In this document: piece after piece, positions 43,513 to 50,157 of the stretch
Position numbering within the stretch: the stretch's first letter is position 1
Layout: each line of letters starts with the position of its first letter
From: Ga0077530 sp035565975
GTDB taxonomy: Bacteria > Pseudomonadota > Alphaproteobacteria > Rhizobiales > Hyphomicrobiaceae
DNA: 64,000 nt
Direction of reading: 5' to 3'
NCBI GenBank assembly: GCA_035565975.1
Contig: DATMRT010000054.1
Span: 9,880 to 73,879 of the forward strand
Made by a program: the position numbers and the translations under genes
Notes under the pieces: model-generated
Database searches by the model: none
What the model was told of the DNA's origin: nothing
Seen by the model: only the letters and a program-made list of their open reading frames with translations

Positions 43513-44298
43513 ATGTACTCTAAGCTCATTAGGTGTTCGATGATGAAATCGGGCATCGCTGCCGTGTCCCTGGCTGCACTCGCCGGGGGCGCCTCCGCGG
43601 CGAACGTGACCAGCTTGCAAATGGGTTTCACGGATTCGGGCAGCCATCTCTGCCCCCGCATTGCCACCATGAAGGTCTGGGCACACGTCGATGGGCCGGG
43701 CGTGGTCAATTTCGTCATCCGCAACAGCAACGGCATCAAGACGGGTGCCCTACCAGTGAATGCGGTGAAGGGTCCGGCCGGCAACTGGATGGCGACGCTG
43801 ACGCGCGAGATCAAGATCACGACGAGCGTCGATACGCGGTACATGGCGGAAGTGAAGGGATCGTCCAAAGTCTCGAACTGGGTGCCGCTGAAGGAAGCCT
43901 GCCTCGGCAAGGCGCCACAGACGACCGGATACAAGAAGGTCGGCCGCCACATCAGCGAGCTCAACAAGGACAAGGATGACGGCAAGCCGATTCCGCAGGG
44001 CGGTGGAAAGCCTCTGCCGCAAGGCGGCGGCAAGCCGTTGCCCTCCGGGCATGGCAAGCCGTCCGGCGGTGGCAAGCCGGTGTCGCAATGCTCGAACCAG
44101 AGGATTACGGCCGACCGCCATCTGGCTGCGACGCGGGCGGGCGGTATCACGACAGCCTGGCTTGCCTGGGAGGCGTCGGTAAGGAAGCTCATGGGCAAGA
44201 AGTACTCGAACTACCATAATTCCAAGGACCGGAAGGTCGACTGCAAGTGGCAGGGCATGTTCAAGTGCTCGGTCTCGGCCCGGCCCTGCGCCGCGTAA
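43513..44298 (+). CDS. Secreted protein with GKP-rich repeat linker, function unknown
   Basis: A 261-residue protein with a signal peptide (MMKSGIAAVSLAALAGGASA). An N-terminal domain of about 120 residues is followed by a low-complexity linker near residues 160-195 built of GGGKPLPQ-like units (four to five GKP repeats). A C-terminal domain of about 65 residues has four cysteines (one in VSQCSNQR, then DCKWQ, FKCSV and RPC). I do not recognise the family. GGAGAG lies 5 bases before the ATG at 43513, and a strong terminator follows. Confidence 0.8.
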   Translation: MYSKLIRCSMMKSGIAAVSLAALAGGASAANVTSLQMGFTDSGSHLCPRIATMKVWAHVDGPGVVNFVIRNSNGIKTGALPVNAVKGPAGNWMATLTREIKITTSVDTRYMAEVKGSSKVSNWVPLKEACLGKAPQTTGYKKVGRHISELNKDKDDGKPIPQGGGKPLPQGGGKPLPSGHGKPSGGGKPVSQCSNQRITADRHLAATRAGGITTAWLAWEASVRKLMGKKYSNYHNSKDRKVDCKWQGMFKCSVSARPCAA

Positions 44299-44322
44299 AC
44301 CGGAATTGGCATCAAGCAAGGA

Positions 44323-44353
44323 GGCCCGGCATTTTGCCGGGCCTTTTCTGTTT
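44323..44353 (+). terminator. Rho-independent terminator after the GKP-repeat protein gene
   Basis: GGCCCGGC (44323-44330) pairs exactly with GCCGGGCC (44336-44343), with loop ATTTT, followed by TTTTCTGTTT. It starts 25 bases after the stop codon. This is the clearest intrinsic terminator in the window. Confidence 0.9.
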
Positions 44354-44464
44354 GAGGAATTTTTCGTGCCCAATGTCGGGCGCGCGGTCACATCATCGTC
44401 CTCGGGACATGGCACCTGCTGACCAACGGGCAGATGTCCCATGCCAAACCAGACGAGGACAGCG

Positions 44465-44878
44465 ATGAGAATTACCGTCGAGAACACGATCAATGCGCCG
44501 ATCGCCGAGGTCTGGAAGGCCTACACGAGCCCCGACGACATCAAGCGGTGGAACGCGGCGTCCGACGACTGGCACACGCCGTCGGCCACGGTGGATCTGC
44601 GCGAAGGCGGCGCGTTCTCGTCGCGCATGGAGGCCAAGGACGGCAGCATGGGGTTCGACTTCGCCGGCACCTATACGAAGATCGTCGATCACAAGCTCAT
44701 TGCCTATGAGTTCGGCGACCGCACGGCCGAAATCGAATTCGCGCCGGAGGGCAAGGGCGTGCACGTGCGCGTTTCTTTCGATCCAGAGCAGGAAAACCCC
44801 GCCGATATGCAGCGCGAGGGCTGGCAATCCATCCTCGACAGCTTCAAGCGCTATGTGGAGGCCAAGGCGCGCGCGTGA
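44465..44878 (+). CDS. SRPBCC (AHSA1-like) domain protein
   Basis: A 137-residue protein with the START-like lipid-binding fold: ITVENTINAPIAEVWKAYTS at the N-terminus, then IKRWNAASDDWH and EGWQSILDSFKRYVEA at the C-terminus. Such proteins bind hydrophobic ligands or act as chaperone-associated factors, with no defined reaction. ATG 44465 has GAGGA 5 bases upstream and is preferred over ATG 44441. Its 3' end overlaps the next, convergent gene by about 35 bases. Confidence 0.87.
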   Translation: MRITVENTINAPIAEVWKAYTSPDDIKRWNAASDDWHTPSATVDLREGGAFSSRMEAKDGSMGFDFAGTYTKIVDHKLIAYEFGDRTAEIEFAPEGKGVHVRVSFDPEQENPADMQREGWQSILDSFKRYVEAKARA

Positions 44879-45203
44879 ATTTCCCGCTCCTGCCGCATGA
44901 CAGGCGGGCCGTGCGGCCGAGCTTCACCCTCGGCCGGCACGTGGCCTCGCACTGGAGCTTCTCATCGAGGCAGATGTCGGCAGGCGAGCAGCTCGGGTAG
45001 CGGTTTTCGAATTCCTTGCACGCCCCTTCGAGTTCATCGCACTTGGCGAGGCACCACGACGAGCCTTGCGGGCGGGTGTCGGCCGGCGGTCGGCTCTGAG
45101 GCGCCGGCACGTCGGCACTGACCGCCGTGCCGCTCCAACCGAGGGCCGCCAGTAGAGCCAGGAGCGGGGCGGCGCGTCCGTTTGCTCTGATGATGTTCAC
45201 CAT
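44844..45203 (-). CDS. Small secreted cysteine-rich protein with twin CX3C motifs
   Basis: A 119-residue protein with a signal peptide (LLALLAALGWSGTAVSA). The mature domain has seven cysteines spaced CX3C-X6-C-X9-C-X5-C-X6-CX3C, which is nearly symmetrical, plus a later single Cys. Twin CX3C suggests a disulfide-locked helical hairpin. I do not recognise the family. The start chosen is ATG 45203; other in-frame starts exist upstream. It lies 32 bases downstream of another secreted-protein gene, so the two may be co-transcribed. Confidence 0.65.
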   Translation of the reverse strand: MVNIIRANGRAAPLLALLAALGWSGTAVSADVPAPQSRPPADTRPQGSSWCLAKCDELEGACKEFENRYPSCSPADICLDEKLQCEATCRPRVKLGRTARLSCGRSGKFTRAPWPPHSA

Positions 45204-45235
45204 GGCCAAGGACCGCGTGGCATGAGGCTGCGCGA

Positions 45236-45652
45236 TCATTCCCTGAAGGCGAGGCAGGGGTCCATGAAAATCTGCTTGTCGCCCCTGCGGAAGAAGCCGC
45301 CGCCGAACGAGACCTCTTCGCCCGCGCGCATGTCGTTCGTCTCGTACGTCACGCAAACGACCTGCATGACGTCCGGATCGCACATGACGAGGTAGGCGAT
45401 CGCGCCCGTCCAGTGCACCTCCGTGAGCTTGCCTTTGATGGAGAGGCTGATCCGCGCATCCGTCTTCGGCGCGCGATCGGCCCAGTGGGCGATGTCCTCG
45501 CAGGTGGCAGGCTTGTCTGCCCAGCCCTCGCCCTCCCGGAACGGGCTTTCGGGGTCGCAGCAGTCCGAGGCGATGGAGAGGGTGGACGAGAAGAGGAGAG
45601 CGCTCAGGAGCAGGAGGCTGCCGGAGGCGCGGAGGGCGATCCTGCGATGCAT
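45236..45652 (-). CDS. Secreted protein of unknown function
   Basis: A 138-residue protein with a clear signal peptide (SLLLLSALLFSSTLSIAS). The mature part begins DCCDPESPF and contains six cysteines and a probable small beta domain (ISLSIKGKLTEVHWTGAIAY; GEEVSFGGGFFRRG). No family recognised. It is upstream of the twin-CX3C gene and divergent from phnC. Confidence 0.72.
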   Translation of the reverse strand: MHRRIALRASGSLLLLSALLFSSTLSIASDCCDPESPFREGEGWADKPATCEDIAHWADRAPKTDARISLSIKGKLTEVHWTGAIAYLVMCDPDVMQVVCVTYETNDMRAGEEVSFGGGFFRRGDKQIFMDPCLAFRE

Positions 45653-45728
45653 TGTGGGGCTCCGTTTGCCGGCTCTGCTCGGTTCGATGGCGCGTCAATA
45701 TTGGCATTCGCCAACATGGATCGTGTAG

Positions 45729-45757
45729 TTGTCACAAAAGCTTTCAATAGCTGTCAT
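45729..45757 (+). promoter_or_regulatory. Possible Pho box upstream of phnC
   Basis: TTGTCAC at 45729-45735 and CTGTCAT at 45751-45757 match the PhoB heptamer CTGTCAT and are 22 bases apart, twice the 11-base Pho-box period; a weak CTTTCAA lies between at 45741. It is about 50 bases upstream of the phnC GTG. Phosphate control would be normal for this operon, but the middle heptamer is poor. Confidence 0.4.
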
Positions 45758-45803
45758 TCAGGCTTGCTAGTGGGGCCTCAAGGGAAACCGCGAGGAGCCA
45801 CAC

Positions 45804-46715
45804 GTGCAAGCAGCATCCATCGAGGTCCGGGACGTCAGCAAATCCTTTCAGACCGGCAAAAAAGTGCTGAAGGACATATCGCTAAGCCTTCGGCGCGGAG
45901 AGATGGTCGCGCTTATCGGCGCATCTGGTTCCGGCAAGTCGACACTGATCCGTACCATAGGCGGCCTCGTTGCGGTCGATGGGGGCAAGAGACGCGGCTC
46001 GGACGGCTCCGGTGGCGAGATTCTCATCCTCGGCACGCCGATGCAACGGCAGGGCCGCGTCACCGAGCACGCTAGCGGGCTGCGATCGCGCGTCGGGATC
46101 ATATTCCAGCAATTCAACCTGGTGCCGCGGTTGTCCGTTCTCACGAACGTCTGTCTGGGCTTCCTCGGGCAGGTGCCACGCTGGCGCGGCACGTTCGGCT
46201 GGTTCTCTCAGACGGAAAAAAAGCGGGCGATGCAGGCGCTCGCTCGCGTCGGGATCGCCGAGCAGGCGTTGAAGCGCGGTTCCCAGCTCTCGGGCGGCCA
46301 GCAGCAGCGGGCGGCCATTGCCCGCTCCCTGGTGCAAGGCTCCGAGATCCTGATCGCGGACGAGCCTATCGCATCGCTCGATCCGAGCTCCGCGCGCCGC
46401 GTGATGGACATTCTCGCCGAGCTCAATCGCGTCGATGGCATCACCATCCTGGTCTCGCTGCATCAGGTCGAGTACGCGCTCAACTACTGCCCGCGGACCA
46501 TCGCGCTCCGCAATGGCGAGGTCGTCTATGACGGCCCCTCGAGCGCACTGACGCCTGCGTTCCTCAGCGAGCTCTACGGCGCCGAGAGCGAGGAACTATT
46601 CCTGCCGCGCGTCGGCGAACAGGCGAGCGATACGACGCCGGAACGAGAGGACTGGCTTGCCGGGTCGCAGGCCGGCTACGCGCGCGATCTCGCCCTGGCT
46701 GGCGGCACGGCCTGA
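45804..46715 (+). CDS. phnC: Phosphonate-type ABC transporter ATP-binding protein
   Basis: A 303-residue ABC ATPase of the phosphonate/phosphite importer. Walker A GASGSGKS (39-46), Q-loop in IIFQQFNLVPRLSVLTNVCLG, signature LSGGQQQRAAIARSL, Walker B ILIADEPIASLDP, and the His switch SLHQVEYAL are all present. The VLTNV and FLGQVPRWRGTFGWF segments are typical of PhnC. GTG 45804 has GAGGAG about 7 bases upstream. A C-terminal extension of about 35 residues is not conserved. Confidence 0.93.
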   Translation: MQAASIEVRDVSKSFQTGKKVLKDISLSLRRGEMVALIGASGSGKSTLIRTIGGLVAVDGGKRRGSDGSGGEILILGTPMQRQGRVTEHASGLRSRVGIIFQQFNLVPRLSVLTNVCLGFLGQVPRWRGTFGWFSQTEKKRAMQALARVGIAEQALKRGSQLSGGQQQRAAIARSLVQGSEILIADEPIASLDPSSARRVMDILAELNRVDGITILVSLHQVEYALNYCPRTIALRNGEVVYDGPSSALTPAFLSELYGAESEELFLPRVGEQASDTTPEREDWLAGSQAGYARDLALAGGTA

Positions 46716-46760
46716 CCGTCATCGGAACATGAACACCCCGCCAGGGCCGCCGCAGCGAGC

Positions 46761-46770
46761 GGGGGGGGGG
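46761..46770 (+). repeat. Ten-G homopolymer tract in the phnC-phnD spacer
   Basis: Ten consecutive G bases lie 58-67 bases upstream of the phnD ATG. The tract could slip during replication and alter the leader, or could be a sequencing-length artefact. Confidence 0.5.
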
Positions 46771-46827
46771 ACAGCATATGCGGCAATCAAACGTTTCAAC
46801 GAGCCTGAAGCTTGGACGGAGATCTCA

Positions 46828-47808
46828 ATGCTCAAACGATCAATCAAGACGCTAGCCGTAGCCGGCGCCCTCGCTCTTACAGCGACGGGGGCGTTCGCGC
46901 AGGAACTCAACTTCGGCATCATCTCGACCGAGTCGTCTGCGAACCTGAAGCAGGTTTGGGATCCCTTCCTCGCCGACATGGAGAAGAAGACGGGTCTCAA
47001 GGTGAAGGGTTTCTTCGCCTCGGACTATGCCGGCGTCATCGAGGGTATGCGGTTCAAGAAGGTCGATATCGCCTGGTTCGGCAACAAGTCGGCCATGGAA
47101 GCCGTCGATCGCGCCAATGGCGAAGTCTTTGCGCAGACCGTCGACAAGGACGGCAACCCCGGCTACTGGTCGCACATCATCGTGCACAAGGATTCGCCCT
47201 TCAAAACGCTCGATGACGTCCTCAAGTGCGACCGCACGCTCGACTTCGGCATTGGCGATCCGAACTCGACCTCGGGCTTCCTCGTGCCGACTACCTTCAT
47301 TTTCTCGGCACGAAGCATCGATCCCAAGACCTGCTTCAAGACGGTGCGCAACGCCAATCACGAGGCCAATGGACTGGCGGTCGCCAACAAGCTCGTGAAC
47401 GTGGCGACCAACAACAGCGAAAGCCTCGCCCGCCTGAAGCAGACGGCTCCGGCCAAAGCCGCAGAAATTCGCGTCATCTGGACATCGCCGCTGATCCCGT
47501 CCGATCCGCTCGTCTGGCGCAAGGATCTCGACGACGCAGCGAAAAAGAAGATTGCCGAGTTCATCCTGAGCTACGGCACCAAGTCCGAGCAAGAGCGGAA
47601 AGTCATTGCCGCACTTGGCTGGGCGCCGTTCCGCAAGTCGGACGACAACCAGCTCCTTCCCATTCGCCAGATGGAAGTGAACAAGGCCATCGCCAAGATC
47701 AAGTCGGATGCTTCGCTCTCCGATGCCGACAAGAAGGCGAAGATCGCGCCCCTGCAGGCGCAGTTCGACGAGCTCGGCAAGAAGATCGCGGCACTGCCGC
47801 GGGGCTGA
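46828..47808 (+). CDS. phnD: Phosphonate/phosphite ABC transporter substrate-binding protein
   Basis: A 326-residue periplasmic binding protein. The signal peptide runs through AVAGALALTATGAFAQ; the mature protein has LNFGIISTESSANLKQVWDP, FGNKSAMEAVDRA and the ligand-loop DPNSTSGFLVPTTF, all typical of PhnD. Phosphonates such as 2-aminoethylphosphonate, phosphite or phosphate esters are possible ligands. ATG 46828 has CGGAG upstream. A strong hairpin follows before phnE. Confidence 0.93.
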   Translation: MLKRSIKTLAVAGALALTATGAFAQELNFGIISTESSANLKQVWDPFLADMEKKTGLKVKGFFASDYAGVIEGMRFKKVDIAWFGNKSAMEAVDRANGEVFAQTVDKDGNPGYWSHIIVHKDSPFKTLDDVLKCDRTLDFGIGDPNSTSGFLVPTTFIFSARSIDPKTCFKTVRNANHEANGLAVANKLVNVATNNSESLARLKQTAPAKAAEIRVIWTSPLIPSDPLVWRKDLDDAAKKKIAEFILSYGTKSEQERKVIAALGWAPFRKSDDNQLLPIRQMEVNKAIAKIKSDASLSDADKKAKIAPLQAQFDELGKKIAALPRG

Positions 47809-47833
47809 TTGATCGGATCGCTTCAGTGTTGAT

Positions 47834-47863
47834 CCCGCGCAGGCATTTGGATGCCTGCGCGGG
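47834..47863 (+). terminator. 13-bp hairpin between phnD and phnE
   Basis: CCCGCGCAGGCAT (47834-47846) pairs exactly with ATGCCTGCGCGGG (47851-47863), with the 4-base loop TTGG and CCTTGTTG after it. It lies 26 bases after the phnD stop. Such structures behind binding-protein genes usually protect the upstream mRNA or partly terminate, so that PhnD is made in excess over the permease. Confidence 0.75.
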
Positions 47864-47906
47864 CCTTGTTGCGGCGGTGCCGCCGCATCTCTGATGGGGA
47901 TGAGAT

Positions 47907-48734
47907 ATGGCCGTCGACACGTCGAGACCTGACGCCGCACGCGACCTCGCGAGCATCGTCATCCCTCGGCACACGCTGGTCGAGCGCTGGCGCGTACCGA
48001 CAGCCATGCTGGTCATTGCCGGCCTGCTGGCGTGGAGCTGGGGGCCCGTGGAGATGAGCAAATCGACGTCGCTCATCACCGACTGGCGGAACATGGTGGA
48101 TCTGCTCTCGGGCTTCATGCAGCCGAACTTCCGTGACTGGAGAGTTTACGCCGCTGCGATGGTCGAGACGGTGCAGATCGCTGTCTGGGGAACCGCGCTC
48201 GCCGTCGTCATCGGATCGCCGTTCGCCATTCTCGCGTCATCCAACGTCTGCCCGGTCTGGGTCGTTCAGCCGGTACGCCGGCTCATGGATGCTTCACGCG
48301 CCATCAACGAGATCGTCTTCGCGCTGGTGTTCGTCGTTGCGGTGGGCCTCGGTCCGCTCGCTGGCGTACTCGCTCTCGCCGTGCACAACATCGGCATCAT
48401 CGCCAAGCTGTTCTCGGAGGCGGTCGAAGCGACCGATCCTCGACCCGTCGAGGGGATCCGTGCGACGGGGGCTTCGCGACTGCAGGAAGTGGTCCATGGC
48501 ATCCTGCCCCAGGTTATGCCGCTCTGGAGCTCATTCACGCTCTATCGATTTGAAACCAATGTGCGCTCGGCGACCGTGCTCGGCATCGTAGGCGCCGGCG
48601 GCATCGGCCAGCCGCTCTATGAGAACATCCGCAGCTTCCAGTACGCCGAAACAGCGTCGATCATCATCATCGTCGTCGTCACGGTTTCCTTGATCGACCT
48701 GTTGAGCTCCCGCATCCGCAAGTTTCTCATCTGA
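47907..48734 (+). CDS. phnE: Phosphonate ABC transporter permease
   Basis: A 275-residue inner-membrane permease with about six helices. The coupling-helix region EAVEATDPRPVEGIRATGAS and the following FRFETNVRSATVLGIVGAGG-like segment (here YRFETNVRSATVLGIVGAGG) are PhnE hallmarks. It completes a phnCDE importer. Only one permease gene is present and no C-P lyase (phnGHIJKLM) or phosphite dehydrogenase gene follows. Confidence 0.92.
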   Translation: MAVDTSRPDAARDLASIVIPRHTLVERWRVPTAMLVIAGLLAWSWGPVEMSKSTSLITDWRNMVDLLSGFMQPNFRDWRVYAAAMVETVQIAVWGTALAVVIGSPFAILASSNVCPVWVVQPVRRLMDASRAINEIVFALVFVVAVGLGPLAGVLALAVHNIGIIAKLFSEAVEATDPRPVEGIRATGASRLQEVVHGILPQVMPLWSSFTLYRFETNVRSATVLGIVGAGGIGQPLYENIRSFQYAETASIIIIVVVTVSLIDLLSSRIRKFLI

Positions 48735-48847
48735 CGGCGCAGCCGTGCGCCGAAGGCGTGCGTTGGCGGCAATAAGCCAGGCTCGCCTGCGAAACTGACC
48801 TAAGGGCCGCTGGCATTGCACGACGGCCTCTCATCCCCCGCCACTCT

Positions 48848-48935
48848 CGCCTCGCTCCGCATCCCGGCGAGACAGTCCGGTCGCGCGCCGCTATAAGGCC
48901 AAAAGGGGCCTGAGCACTCCGGACACGCTATGAGC
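48848..48935 (+). repeat. Duplicated promoter-leader, copy A (before the TDT transporter gene)
   Basis: This stretch ends at the ATGAGC that starts the transporter and aligns with 50048-50157 before purL. Shared parts include CGCCTCGCTCCGCATCCC (one or two differences in copy B), GGCGAGACAG, TATAAGGCC and GGCCTGAGCA, with the ATGAGC in the same place. Copy A lacks the GGCCCCGAAA repeats of copy B. Confidence 0.8.
48869..48897 (+). promoter_or_regulatory. Promoter candidate for the TDT transporter gene
   Basis: GAGACA (48869-48874) and TATAAG (48892-48897) are 17 bases apart, ideal for a sigma-70 promoter. The same pair with the same 17-base spacing occurs at 50070-50098 before purL, while the spacer sequence differs, which supports function. 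Confidence 0.6.
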
Positions 48936-50021
48936 AGCACTGGTGCGTCGACGCTACCTCCTGCCGGCGGCTTGCGCGCGGTCGTCTTCCGCGCGGCAGA
49001 GAACCTGTTTCCGGGGTATTTCGCGCTGGTGATGGCGACAGGCGTCATATCCATCGCGTGCTATCTGCTGGCCATGCCGGTCGTTGCGTACGCGCTGGTT
49101 GGCGTCAACTGGGTCGCCTACATTGTTTTGTGGGCGCTGACGCTGCTACGGGTATGCCGCTTTCCCGGCAATGTCGTGGCCGACCTTTCCAGTCACCAGC
49201 GTGCGCCGGGCTTCTTCACGATCGTCGCCGGAACCTGCGTTCTCGGTACGCAGAACGCCGTCGTCATCAACGCCCAGAGTATTGCCAACGCACTCTTGTT
49301 CCTCGGACTGGGGCTGTGGTGCGTCGTGATGTACACGTTCTTCACCGCCGTCACGATCCGTGAGAACAAGCCTTCGTTCGCCACCGGCATCAACGGCGCT
49401 TGGCTGATTGCTGCCGTAGCCACGCAATCGATCGTCGTGCTCAAGGGAACGATCAAGGCCGCAACCATCCCGTCGCCTGAATTCCAGTTCCTCTGCTTGG
49501 CGATGTTCATGATCGGCTGCATGCTCTATCTCGCGATCATCCCGCTGATTTTCTACCGGCTCACCTTCGTGCGGCTCTCCACGTATGACTTCACGCCTCC
49601 CTATTGGATCAACATGGGTGCGGTGGCCATCTCGACGTTGGCCGGCTCGGTCCTCTTGTTTCACACGAAGGACTGGCCAGTCCTGCAGGAGTTTCGGCCG
49701 TTTCTGAAGGGCTTCACCGTCTTCTTCTGGGCAGCAGCCACTTGGTGGATCCCGTTCCTGGTTGCGCTGATGGGCTGGCGATACCTTTTCCGGCGCGACA
49801 GGCTCCGCTACGAGCCGCAGTTGTGGGGCATGGTGTTTCCCCTGGGCATGTACACGACCGGGACCTTCCAGCTCTCGCGGGCGCTTGATCTGCCCTTCCT
49901 GGAAGCGATCCCTCGATTGACGGTGTACGTGGCGCTTGCGGCCTGGATCGCAACGTTTTTCCGCCTGCTGTTGCTTCTCGCGCGCGCTGTTCTGGAGTCG
50001 TGGCAGCGGCCCACCTCGTGA
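48930..50021 (+). CDS. TDT-family (TehA/SLAC1-like) membrane transporter
   Basis: A 363-residue protein with about ten hydrophobic helices. FPGYFALVMATGVISIACYLL near the N-terminus and LWGMVFPLGMYTTGTFQLSR near the C-terminus are characteristic of the tellurite-resistance/dicarboxylate transporter family, whose members conduct anions or export sulfite or C4-dicarboxylates. The substrate is not determinable here. Its promoter and leader copy the one in front of purL, the next gene. Confidence 0.85.
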   Translation: MSSTGASTLPPAGGLRAVVFRAAENLFPGYFALVMATGVISIACYLLAMPVVAYALVGVNWVAYIVLWALTLLRVCRFPGNVVADLSSHQRAPGFFTIVAGTCVLGTQNAVVINAQSIANALLFLGLGLWCVVMYTFFTAVTIRENKPSFATGINGAWLIAAVATQSIVVLKGTIKAATIPSPEFQFLCLAMFMIGCMLYLAIIPLIFYRLTFVRLSTYDFTPPYWINMGAVAISTLAGSVLLFHTKDWPVLQEFRPFLKGFTVFFWAAATWWIPFLVALMGWRYLFRRDRLRYEPQLWGMVFPLGMYTTGTFQLSRALDLPFLEAIPRLTVYVALAAWIATFFRLLLLLARAVLESWQRPTS

Positions 50022-50047
50022 GACGGGCCCTTCTCCCCAATCCGCTT

Positions 50048-50157
50048 CGCCTCACCCCGCATCCCTGGCGAGACAGCCTCGGCGTGGGCGGTTATAAGGC
50101 CCCGGAAGGCCCCGAAAGGCCCCGAAAGGCCTGAGCAACCCGGACCCGCCCATGAGC
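50048..50157 (+). repeat. Duplicated promoter-leader, copy B (before purL)
   Basis: The counterpart of 48848-48935, ending at the purL ATGAGC. It contains an insertion of three near-identical units of GGCCCCGAAA (about 50098-50130), absent from copy A. The inverted AAGGCC/GGCCT bases could fold into a hairpin just ahead of the start codon in both copies. Confidence 0.8.
50070..50098 (+). promoter_or_regulatory. Promoter candidate for purL
   Basis: GAGACA (50070-50075) and TATAAG (50093-50098) with a 17-base spacer; the same hexamers and spacing occur before the TDT transporter gene. The predicted transcript would start about 45 bases ahead of purL. Confidence 0.6.

Noticed and set aside
46657..46827. 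N-terminal extension of phnD in frame upstream of ATG 46828
   Set aside because: The extension overlaps phnC and precedes a normal signal peptide that starts at 46828, so it is not part of the protein.
50091..50157. Purine-sensing riboswitch upstream of purL
   Set aside because: The leader is too short and lacks the purine-aptamer core; it is better explained as a promoter plus a small repetitive hairpin leader.
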